Source: Nitrososphaerota archaeon
GTDB lineage: Archaea > Thermoproteota > Nitrososphaeria > Nitrososphaerales > CADDZS01
NCBI GenBank assembly: GCA_027886795.1
Contig: JAPCJU010000078.1
Location: 1-6,065, forward strand
Direction: 5' to 3'
Length of the DNA: 6,065 nucleotides
Position numbers and translations under genes: made by a program
The notes under the pieces: generated by a model
Seen by the model: the letters and a program-made list of their open reading frames with translations, nothing else
What the model was told of the DNA's origin: nothing
Databases searched by the model: none
Shown: piece after piece, positions 1 to 5,719 of the stretch
How positions within the stretch are numbered: position 1 is the stretch's first letter
Layout: every line of letters begins with the position of its first letter

Positions 1-421
1 GAAAAAATCTGCCGCTAGGGTGTTTGTTCTCATGGGCGACGGGGAAATGAATGAAGGACAGATCTGGGAGGCTGCGCAGTCGGCATCGCATTATCAACTC
101 GGCAATGTCGTTGGGATCGTCGATCGGAATGAAATGCAATTTGACGGCCTCACCGAGGAAGTCATGGGTATCGAGCCGCTTGCAGACAAGTGGCGCTCAT
201 TCGGCTGGCAGGTGCATAGCTGCGACGGTAATTCGATTCCTGATTTGGTTCGCACCTTGGATGCTCTTCCACGCGGCAGCGAACATCCGCAGTTGATTAT
301 CGCAAAAACGATCAAGGGGAAGGGACTGCCGTACATGGAAGGATCAAGAGTCTGGCATCTTGGGCACCTGAGTGGCGCTGATGCTGAAGCAGCTATTATG
401 GAGTTGAATCAATCGCGATGA
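1..421 (+). CDS. Transketolase N-terminal subunit (ThDP-binding half), 5'-truncated by the window edge
   Basis: This is the C-terminal ~139 residues of a split transketolase N subunit, which binds the diphosphate end of thiamine diphosphate (ThDP) and Mg2+. The frame is open from base 2, so the true start lies outside the window; the GTG at base 20 is internal. The ThDP motif begins with GDGEMNEGQ (bases 35-61) and closes with the VDRNEMQFDG segment about 25 residues later, matching the family GDG-x(~25)-N pattern. Further on, KTIKGKGLPYMEG and WHLGHLSG correspond to the conserved KT.KGKG and active-site His region. Split subunits of this family usually run to about 270-290 residues, so roughly half is visible. 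The stop overlaps the next start (ATGA), indicating translational coupling with the C subunit. The EEVMGIEPLADKWRSFGW stretch resembles, from memory, specialised transketolase-like proteins more than the housekeeping enzyme. Confidence 0.95.
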   Translation, partial: KKSAARVFVLMGDGEMNEGQIWEAAQSASHYQLGNVVGIVDRNEMQFDGLTEEVMGIEPLADKWRSFGWQVHSCDGNSIPDLVRTLDALPRGSEHPQLIIAKTIKGKGLPYMEGSRVWHLGHLSGADAEAAIMELNQSR

Positions 422-1416
422 CAACTACCGACATCAAGTTCCGCGAGAAAGAATCGTGGCATCTGGGTTCACTATCGGCTCAGGCCCGATCGTTTGTGGC
501 CGGCCGTGTTCTGGCTGAACTGGGAGACACCGACGAGAGGATAGTAGTCTTGAACGCCGACCTTGGACGCGCCAACCGGACAATCGAGTTTGCTGAACGC
601 CACCCGGAGAGGTACTTCAATATGGGAATTGCAGAACACAACATGGTCAGTGCATCAGCAGGTCTTGCCGCAACAGGATTTATCCCGTATGTCGGGACCT
701 TTGCCTCTTTCCTGGGAATTTTGTGCTGCGAGCAAATTCGAACCGATCTGGCTTATCCCAACATGCCGGTCCGATTACTTTCCCATCACGCCGGGATCTC
801 TCTAGGTTACTACGGTACAAGTCACCACGCAACCGAAGACATCGGTATCATGAGGTCGATGGCAAACATGAAAATCGTCTGCCCGGCGGATTCGTACAGT
901 TTGGACCAGGCTATTCGTCAGACCGTCGACTTGGAGGGACCAATCTATTTCAGAATCGGCGGGGGAGACGACGCTGACGTTTACAAGGAAGGTGACGAAT
1001 GGGAATTTGGCAAGATCAGAGTCCTCCGAGAAGGTGGAGACGCCCTAATTCTGGCAAACGGGATCATGGTGTCAGCAGCTTTGGACGCAGCAAAGAGCTT
1101 GGCGAGTGAAGGAATTGACGTAACGGTCGCAGACCTGCACACCGTCCTTCCCCTGGATAACTACGGGCTGACGAAACTCCTTGGAAAAAGCCAGACCGTG
1201 TTCGTCGCTGAAGAGCACAACACGAGAGGAGGAGTAGCTTCCGCGGTCGCTGATTTCATGGCGGATTCAGGAATAACGGGTGTACGGTTGGTTAGAGTGG
1301 GCTTTCCCTCTGAAGAGTACGCAATTATCGCAGCCCCGTACCACCTGTACCAGCACTACGGCCTTACTGGAGCTGGATTAGCTAAACGAGTTCGCGATGA
1401 ACTGCGAAAACGCTAA
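418..1416 (+). CDS. Transketolase C-terminal subunit (pyrimidine-binding plus C-terminal domains)
   Basis: A 332-residue protein that partners with the upstream N subunit to make a complete cytoplasmic ThDP-dependent transketolase, which moves two-carbon ketol units between sugar phosphates. Residues ~22-185 form the pyrimidine-binding domain. MGIAEHNM (69-76) carries E73, equivalent to the glutamate that activates the ThDP aminopyrimidine ring. HHAGISLG and YYGTSHHATEDI (123-142) occupy the substrate and cofactor loop. Residues ~197-328 form the transketolase C-terminal domain, including VFVAEEHNTRGG (261-272). The ATG overlaps the preceding stop as ATGA; a GGAG lies 14 bases before it, which is a long spacing. 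Compared with the textbook enzyme, GIAEQN is GIAEHN and the T-H-Q of the substrate loop is S-H-H. This may mean a specialised substrate. A role in non-oxidative pentose metabolism is the default reading, but the exact sugar is not shown by the sequence. Confidence 0.94.
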   Translation: MTTTDIKFREKESWHLGSLSAQARSFVAGRVLAELGDTDERIVVLNADLGRANRTIEFAERHPERYFNMGIAEHNMVSASAGLAATGFIPYVGTFASFLGILCCEQIRTDLAYPNMPVRLLSHHAGISLGYYGTSHHATEDIGIMRSMANMKIVCPADSYSLDQAIRQTVDLEGPIYFRIGGGDDADVYKEGDEWEFGKIRVLREGGDALILANGIMVSAALDAAKSLASEGIDVTVADLHTVLPLDNYGLTKLLGKSQTVFVAEEHNTRGGVASAVADFMADSGITGVRLVRVGFPSEEYAIIAAPYHLYQHYGLTGAGLAKRVRDELRKR

Positions 1417-1420
1417 CACG

Positions 1421-1446
1421 AAAAACATTCCACCTAATCAGCAAAA
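1421..1446 (-). terminator. Possible T-run terminator after the oxidoreductase gene
   Basis: The 42-base convergent gap holds two short A-runs on the + strand (1421-1425 and 1443-1446), which read as TTTTT and TTTT on the - strand just past the oxidoreductase stop. Archaeal RNA polymerase can terminate at T-runs without a hairpin. The runs are short, so this is weak. No comparable T-run follows the transketolase stop on the + strand. Confidence 0.2.
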
Positions 1447-1458
1447 CGATTGGCGTTG

Positions 1459-1878
1459 TCACTTGGCGGCGGATCGTTTAGATCCATCGGTTTCGATTGA
1501 ATAGACAAGCCGTTTTGCGTTCGAAAAAATTTCCGTAATTGCGCGCAGCCTCCTCAAGATTGGATGTTGCTTGTTTAGAAGATGATTGACCCGGTTTATC
1601 TCTTCAGCGTTATCTACCTGCTTTGCGCTACCGTCGAGCCACTCTCCCTTTACATGCCCGCTAAAATCAGAGGGGACAACTCTTACTTTGTTGTTAGATC
1701 GAAGTCTCTTGACTTTCCCGGTGTTGCTGGTTGTGCTAATGAATAGCAAACCGTCGAATTTTGCGAAGAAGGTCGTTGTCCGAATTGTTTCTCCATTTTT
1801 TCTATAAGTTTCGAGTGCAAGAAATTTGGCTTTGTCGAATTGCTTAAGAGATTTATTCTCTTTTTGAGGATCACTCAT
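1459..1878 (-). CDS. PPOX-class F420-dependent-type oxidoreductase (split beta-barrel, Rv2061c-like)
   Basis: A 139-residue single-domain protein of the pyridoxamine-5'-phosphate-oxidase-like split barrel superfamily. Residues ~12-50 form the first strands, with LALETYRKNGETIRTT (19-34), where related proteins have a similar Y-R-K-N-G-x-x-R-T/S pattern. NTGKVKRLRSNNKVRVVP (52-69) followed by DFSGHVKGEW (71-80) matches the G-K-x-K-R-x-R-x-N-x-x-V-x-V and D-x-x-G core of the PPOX-class F420-dependent group, where the basic residues contact the cofactor phosphate. The length fits the family (about 130-150). The likely cofactor is F420, though FMN or haem relatives exist; the substrate is unknown. 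The ATG has no Shine-Dalgarno sequence. It starts 19 bases after the stop of the RHH/V4R gene, so the two are probably cotranscribed. The product is expected to be cytoplasmic. Confidence 0.85.
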   Translation of the reverse strand: MSDPQKENKSLKQFDKAKFLALETYRKNGETIRTTTFFAKFDGLLFISTTSNTGKVKRLRSNNKVRVVPSDFSGHVKGEWLDGSAKQVDNAEEINRVNHLLNKQHPILRRLRAITEIFSNAKRLVYSIETDGSKRSAAK

Positions 1879-1897
1879 TTTGGAGCAAATCTCTTTT

Positions 1898-2476
1898 TCA
1901 GATCACTTTGATTTCCATTTCTACGACGCCGGCCGTAGAAGTTTTGGATTGTATTGAGGATGAATAGCAGGAAAATAGACCTTCCATGTACTTGCCCACA
2001 CAGACGGTGGTGTCATCCGATATTCCTGATACGTATCTGAAAACGTATCTCTTCTCTGATTGGTCATCTATTCGCTCCATTTCAAAAACCCGTGCAGGAA
2101 TGGATGAGCCGAATAATTTGATCAAGCTCAAGAGATCTTCGAAATTACTTGCACGTAGCCTTACGTAAGATCCTAAAACCACTCCGTACTGGAAGAAAAT
2201 TTTTAGAAGCGTGTCACTATTTGCGGGGTAAAATGTTTTGACGAGCGAATCCAACAGTCCTCTATTTAACCAAGGCATCCCATCCAGTTCCTTCGACATC
2301 TTTGTCTGAAGCCAAAAGGGATAAATTTCATCCGCGCTTCCGCGATCGTGAAATATCTTCAAAACAGCTTCGATGCATTCGTTGGAGAATGCGTACAGCG
2401 TCTTGTTCGCCCGCGTTGCTTCGTCAGCGAGTCTTGCAGCAATCACGTCGTCTACAGCAATGTTTGTCCTTGCCAA
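1898..2476 (-). CDS. Ribbon-helix-helix N-terminus fused to a V4R-like C-terminal domain; putative transcriptional regulator
   Basis: A 192-residue protein starting at TTG. Residues 1-42 look like a ribbon-helix-helix DNA-binding unit: a short strand (RTNIAVDD, 3-10), then helices over VIAARLADEATRANK (11-25) and LYAFSNECIEAVLKIF (27-42). The remainder, ~70-192, has alternating helix and strand character: FFQYGVVLGSY (94-104), FEDLLSLIKLFG (112-123), then VSGISDDTTVCVGKYMEGLF (149-168) and a final strand VVEMEIKVI. This order resembles the V4R / 4-vinyl-reductase-like small-molecule fold, but it is divergent. The TTG was chosen because residue 2 onward begins the expected RHH strand and the frame closes at a TAG at 2498-2500 with no ATG or GTG before it. 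No Shine-Dalgarno is visible. It follows the ACT/V4R gene by 37 bases. I recall similar conserved hypothetical proteins in thaumarchaea; no function is assigned. Regulation by ligand or redox state is an inference. Confidence 0.72.
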   Translation of the reverse strand: MARTNIAVDDVIAARLADEATRANKTLYAFSNECIEAVLKIFHDRGSADEIYPFWLQTKMSKELDGMPWLNRGLLDSLVKTFYPANSDTLLKIFFQYGVVLGSYVRLRASNFEDLLSLIKLFGSSIPARVFEMERIDDQSEKRYVFRYVSGISDDTTVCVGKYMEGLFSCYSSSIQSKTSTAGVVEMEIKVI

Positions 2477-2514
2477 GTCAAAGCGTAGACAAATAATCTA
2501 TCTGATAAGCTTGA

Positions 2515-3327
2515 CTAGGCCCCATTATTCGTGTCGTTGTTCTTCCTGGTTCTTAGTTCCAAAAGAATGGTATTCGCGCGGGTATCATACCTAGTATCAA
2601 GGACATAAAATTCTTCATCAAAAATCGATTGAAGCGCGCCTGCCAGCATCCCATAAATGAAACGGATATCGACGAACGTGTGGCCATCCAAAAGATGCGG
2701 TTCTGAAATCACGATATCAAACCCATTCCAGAGTTTCCTGATGTCGAATATCCCCCAACCAGATGTCTTCAATAAATCAACCAGATTTTTCAACTGCGAT
2801 TCCCGATCTTGAGCAAAATCACCTGACTTCAGGATCTTCCCATTCTCGATGGAATAGTCCCTGCCCATCTGGAACAAGAAGGCGTGACCGCCGCTGCCTA
2901 TCTTCTCGAATAACGATTGCTCCAGTTTCACGAGCGCGTTAAGATCCATAATCACGGCGCGATTATCTTGGACACCGACTATTGGAAATAGGAAATTGTC
3001 GAAACGCCTCCTCTGATCGTCGTCAATCTCGACCTTGTTTACAACCGGGAGATCTTTGAGATCTTTGGTGATTTGATCCAGAGAAGATGGAGAATTTGAG
3101 AAATCCGCGTAAAGAATCAGGAGGTATGCATTGCTATCCCTGTCCGCGTGACCGTACTTTACTTCGATGTTGAGGTTTGCCTTCGCAAGAATTCCAGAAA
3201 TCGCGGCGAGGGCTCCAATTTCATTCTTGCAAATAACCATGAATTCGACGACTTTACTGCCAGGAGGTCTCAGAAGCGTAATATTTCGAGGATAATTTTT
3301 TCCATTAAGACGCGTTGAGTCATTCAT
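2515..3327 (-). CDS. ACT domain plus V4R-like domain protein; putative small-molecule sensor
   Basis: A 270-residue cytoplasmic protein with no predicted membrane segment. Residues ~24-101 match an ACT domain, with strand KVVEFMVICKN, the turn and helix EIGALAAISGILAKANLNIE (36-55), a strand at NAYLLILYADF (66-76) and a closing helix and strand to about 101. ACT domains usually bind amino acids or related effectors. Residues ~112-258 resemble a V4R-type domain: LVKLEQSLFEKIG (132-144), AFLFQMGRDYSIENG (149-163), LKNLVDLLKTSGWG (179-192), VDIRFIYGMLAGALQSIF (219-236) and a terminal strand TILLELRTR (253-261). V4R domains occur in archaeal regulators and in tetrapyrrole or phenol metabolism proteins. 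No DNA-binding domain is visible, unlike its neighbour, so it may be a sensor acting through another protein. ATG start, no Shine-Dalgarno; a TATA-like box and a palindrome lie upstream. Confidence 0.8.
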   Translation of the reverse strand: MNDSTRLNGKNYPRNITLLRPPGSKVVEFMVICKNEIGALAAISGILAKANLNIEVKYGHADRDSNAYLLILYADFSNSPSSLDQITKDLKDLPVVNKVEIDDDQRRRFDNFLFPIVGVQDNRAVIMDLNALVKLEQSLFEKIGSGGHAFLFQMGRDYSIENGKILKSGDFAQDRESQLKNLVDLLKTSGWGIFDIRKLWNGFDIVISEPHLLDGHTFVDIRFIYGMLAGALQSIFDEEFYVLDTRYDTRANTILLELRTRKNNDTNNGA

Positions 3328-3362
3328 TTGAAATTCGCCGAGAAGGGGATGTACTCTTTTTG

Positions 3363-3370
3363 AAGTATTT
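3363..3370 (-). promoter_or_regulatory. Possible TATA box for the ACT/V4R gene
   Basis: On the - strand AAATACTT lies 36 bases before the ATG at 3327. With archaeal spacing of about 25 bases to the start site, transcription would begin near 3341, giving a short leader of about 14 bases. This fits the lack of a Shine-Dalgarno sequence. The box is a moderate match only and has no clear BRE. Confidence 0.3.
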
Positions 3371-3378
3371 CACCCCAT

Positions 3379-3396
3379 CTGTACAAATGTATACAG
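3379..3396. promoter_or_regulatory. 18-bp imperfect palindrome, candidate operator
   Basis: CTGTACAAATGTATACAG pairs with itself at 7 of 9 positions: the five outer base pairs (CTGTA/TACAG) are perfect, and two of the inner four pairs fail. It sits 8 bases upstream of the TATA-like box of the ACT/V4R gene and about 50 bases past the permease stop. The size and symmetry suit a dimeric DNA-binding protein. Whether the RHH protein encoded next door binds it is an inference. Confidence 0.4.
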
Positions 3397-3443
3397 AGGA
3401 TATCTTTGTCAGTTGGACAATTCTTAGGCGAATCAATACAAGG

Positions 3444-4307
3444 TTACACTGGAGCCAGAGCTTTCCTAGCTGCGATGTAGCCTACTATCGCCATGACAGC
3501 GGCGAACACGACAAGATACGCTATGTCCCACTCTAGTGTCGATAGCTGGCTCGAAGACAGGACTCCGTTTACCATCAAGAGTCTCGCCGAGTCAGTCGCC
3601 TTTGTTATTGGGTTCTCGTTCGAGATCGCAAGAAGCCAGCTGGGAAAACCTGCTCCCGGGAAAAGCGCCGTACTGGTAAAGACAAGTGGAAACGTCGCAA
3701 AGTTCACAATCGCAACGAGGGAGTCGATGGCCCTTACGGAAAGCGCGAGTGCAGTGAATACGCACGACAGTCCGAACGCGAGTAGAGCGAACGCCCCAAA
3801 TATTCCTATGAAATTGAGCACGCCAAACCCCTTTCCCAGGATCAACCCGTCGGGAAGTAAGATGGCAATGAGAAATGTGAGAAATGCAAGAGACATCGCC
3901 TTGATCATGTTTTGAGCCACTCCCGAGAAATAGATGGACCCTCTAGAAATCGGAGCCGTGAGCAGGGTGCTGAGAAAGCCAAGCTGCCGATCAAGCACGA
4001 GATCAATTCCGCCAAACGCCATGTTGAAGACAAGAATCAAACAAATGATGCCTGCAGTTAAGTAAGAGATGTAGGTGGCTGCCCCCTGGAAGGTCTGAGT
4101 CAGAATTGAGCTCTTGATAGACAAAAGCTCCGCTGGAGTAAGTTGGAAGCCGCCCATGTTTGATGGGATCAGGCTTGTTGGATTGAACGAGTTTCCAAAG
4201 AGAGCAAGATAGAAAAGAGCCGTGAAAAATCCGGGGAGCACGGCAGCTGGATTTCGAATCCACTTTCTCAAGGCCCTTCCAGTTAGGGCGGACAAATCAT
4301 CAAACAA
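3444..4307 (-). CDS. ABC-2 type (DrrB-like) permease
   Basis: A 287-residue integral membrane protein that forms the channel of an exporter-type ABC system with the ATPase encoded just before it. About six membrane segments are visible: ~22-38, 80-100, 134-152, 163-188, 195-216 and 263-281. Between segments 2 and 3, the cytoplasmic loop LDRQLGFLSTLLTAPISRG (105-123) matches the ABC-2 coupling region (E/D-x-x-x-G-x-x-x-x-L-x-x-x-P-I-S-R). After segment 5, SNENPITKATDSARLL (229-244) matches the conserved N-P-x-t-x-x-x-d-x-x-R motif of DrrB/NodJ-type permeases. The start is TTG, 3 bases after the ATPase stop; the preceding frame meets that TAG after one codon, and the next in-frame Met is residue 51, so TTG is the best choice. 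The substrate (drug, lipid, polysaccharide or other) cannot be read from the sequence. Confidence 0.9.
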   Translation of the reverse strand: MFDDLSALTGRALRKWIRNPAAVLPGFFTALFYLALFGNSFNPTSLIPSNMGGFQLTPAELLSIKSSILTQTFQGAATYISYLTAGIICLILVFNMAFGGIDLVLDRQLGFLSTLLTAPISRGSIYFSGVAQNMIKAMSLAFLTFLIAILLPDGLILGKGFGVLNFIGIFGAFALLAFGLSCVFTALALSVRAIDSLVAIVNFATFPLVFTSTALFPGAGFPSWLLAISNENPITKATDSARLLMVNGVLSSSQLSTLEWDIAYLVVFAAVMAIVGYIAARKALAPV

Positions 4308-4310
4308 GAT

Positions 4311-5309
4311 CTAGCTCGCCTGCCTCTCCAGATTCAAGTTCTGCACCCAGGAATCCTGTCCTCCACCTTCATCTTCTCGCATCGACCTACCCGTAACTTC
4401 GAGGAAGACGTCGTCGAGCTTTGGCCTGGAAAAAGAGATCTCCGTGATCGCGAGACCTCGGCTGGTTACGCCCTCGATTATGACTGGCAGTGCTCGCTCA
4501 GTTCTCGGAAGTTTCATCTTGTAGACTCGCCCTTCACGAGTCACGTCCGAAACATCCGGAACGGTTCTGAGAAACTCACTCAGATCTGTATCGCCGCTCA
4601 TGGAAATGGAAAGGACATCTCCCCCAAATTTTTCCTTTAGATGTGCGGGAGAATCCGAGACTTTTATCGCCCCGTGATCTATGATAGCGATCCTATCACA
4701 AAGACCGTCCGCCTCCTCCAAATAATGCGTGGTCATGAATACCGTCAATCCTCTATCATGGTTCAACCGGGTGATGTAGTCCCAAACCTTGGTTCTGGTT
4801 TGAACGTCGAGACCCAGCGTCGGCTCGTCCAGGAACATCACCTTTGGCGAATGAACAAGCCCCATGGCCATCTGAAGTCTTCTCCTCATGCCGCCGGAAA
4901 AAGTTCTCACTCGCCTGTTTGCAGCTTCTTCAAGATCAAATAACTTTAGGAGGTCCTTCACCCTGCCCGGTACTTCCGATCGGGGGACGTGATGCAGCTT
5001 CGCAGCGAGAACCAGATTCTCATTGCCTTTCAATTCGTCATCGGCAGTCAATTCCTGAGGAACAACCCCGATGCTTCTTCGCACCGCGGAAGGATCGTGA
5101 GCAACGTCAAATCCGGCAACCTTCGCCTTACCAGATGTGATCGAAGCAAGCGTCGTGAGCATTTTGATGGTGGTCGTTTTCCCCGCTCCATTTGGCCCCA
5201 GAAAGCCGAAAACTTCTCCCTCATCCACGGAGAAGGAAACATCTTCAACCGCCTTTGTCTTGGGCGGATAGAACTTTGTGAGATGCTCAGCTTCTATGAT
5301 TGGTGGCAT
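4311..5309 (-). CDS. DrrA-type ABC transporter ATP-binding protein
   Basis: A 332-residue ATPase that powers the ABC-2 permease. Nucleotide-binding elements occur in order: Walker A GPNGAGKTT (38-46), Q-loop VPQE with Q85, ABC signature FSGGMRRRLQMAMG (137-150), Walker B KVMFLDEPTLGLD (156-168, catalytic E162) and H-loop TTHYLEEAD with H195. After residue ~230, an accessory C-terminal domain ends in RPKLDDVFLEVTGR (295-308), the mark of the daunorubicin-resistance (DrrA) subfamily. It then carries an acidic/glycine-rich tail to 332. All catalytic residues are present. The ATG at 5309 is followed at once by the usual opening strand (IIEAEHLTKFY); the frame upstream meets a TGA about 22 codons earlier with no better start. 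It is translated ahead of and probably with the permease. The export substrate is unknown; the family name does not prove drug resistance. Confidence 0.96.
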   Translation of the reverse strand: MPPIIEAEHLTKFYPPKTKAVEDVSFSVDEGEVFGFLGPNGAGKTTTIKMLTTLASITSGKAKVAGFDVAHDPSAVRRSIGVVPQELTADDELKGNENLVLAAKLHHVPRSEVPGRVKDLLKLFDLEEAANRRVRTFSGGMRRRLQMAMGLVHSPKVMFLDEPTLGLDVQTRTKVWDYITRLNHDRGLTVFMTTHYLEEADGLCDRIAIIDHGAIKVSDSPAHLKEKFGGDVLSISMSGDTDLSEFLRTVPDVSDVTREGRVYKMKLPRTERALPVIIEGVTSRGLAITEISFSRPKLDDVFLEVTGRSMREDEGGGQDSWVQNLNLERQAS

Positions 5310-5719
5310 TTGCGGGAAAGAAATCCGGAAGACATTGAAAAGCTTCTCCCTTTGGTTTCGTATCAGAAGTCATTTGTGGTTGGAAAAAGCCACCGAATCG
5401 ACCTCCAACAGAGAGCTAGGAGAGGCCCCCTGAGGGTAGGACGACGTTTTAGGGGTGGTTAAGTTGACACTTTTATGCATGAACGCCTAACAAATCGTTG
5501 ATCTTCAATCATTCGGCAAAGGCCGATTATTTCGGGCTAAATTTGTTTCATGGACTGAACAATCAGCAGAAAGTCGACGCACGATCTCTATGCGCACCAT
5601 TCGATTGTCCGAAATGTCAATTTGATTTGAGAAACGCCGATTTATTCTTAGATGTTGAATTCCATTAATCGATAGCGCGCCAATGTCCGGGACTTCATTG
5701 AATGGTTGCGGCGGTCTTC
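5310..5719. other. 410-base stretch without a convincing gene, between the CorA and ABC genes
   Basis: No tRNA, rRNA or recognised coding region was seen here. It contains a TATA-like box for the ABC genes (5470-5477), a leader of perhaps 135 bases before the ATPase, and several small dyads. TCGGC-AAAG-GCCGA (5513-5526) is a 5-bp hairpin. CAATGTC-CGG-GAC-ttc-ATTG (5681-5700) is a 7-bp stem with a 3-base bulge, 20 bases past the CorA stop. GTGG and CCAC arms flank an A5 run near 5376-5394. None is followed by a strong T-run in the sense of the CorA gene. A 74-codon - strand frame (5505-5729) begins by overlapping the CorA stop but resembles nothing I know. Confidence 0.5.
5470..5477 (-). promoter_or_regulatory. 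Likely TATA box for the ABC transporter genes
   Basis: The - strand reads CATAAAAG here, the best archaeal TATA-like element in the gap. A start site about 25 bases downstream (near 5447) would leave an untranslated leader of about 135 bases before the ATPase ATG. That is long for an archaeon with many leaderless messages, so either the leader has a role or another, weaker promoter is used. No clear BRE purine element precedes the box. Confidence 0.35.

Noticed and set aside
3493..3915. 140-codon open frame on the + strand
   Set aside because: Lies wholly antisense to the well-supported ABC-2 permease and shows no family motifs.
3444..5309. Naming the ABC pair as a daunorubicin resistance pump
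   Set aside because: DrrA/DrrB similarity is a broad family label; nothing nearby, such as antibiotic biosynthesis or known resistance regulators, supports a specific drug substrate.
5287..5373. 28-codon open frame on the - strand overlapping the ATPase start (possible upstream ORF)
   Set aside because: Short, no ribosome-binding site, unrecognised peptide, and it overlaps the ATPase start in another frame; chance is the simpler explanation.
4989..5462. 157-codon open frame on the + strand
   Set aside because: Most of it is antisense to the ABC ATPase, whose Walker A and Q-loop are coded on the other strand; its translation is Arg/Ser-rich with no recognisable domain.
5513..5526. TCGGC-AAAG-GCCGA hairpin as a transcription terminator
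   Set aside because: Only 5 base pairs and no T-run follows it on the - strand, the direction of the flanking genes.
5681..5700. Bulged stem after the CorA stop as a terminator
   Set aside because: The stem is interrupted by a 3-base bulge and is not followed by a T-run; archaeal terminators do not need hairpins of this sort.
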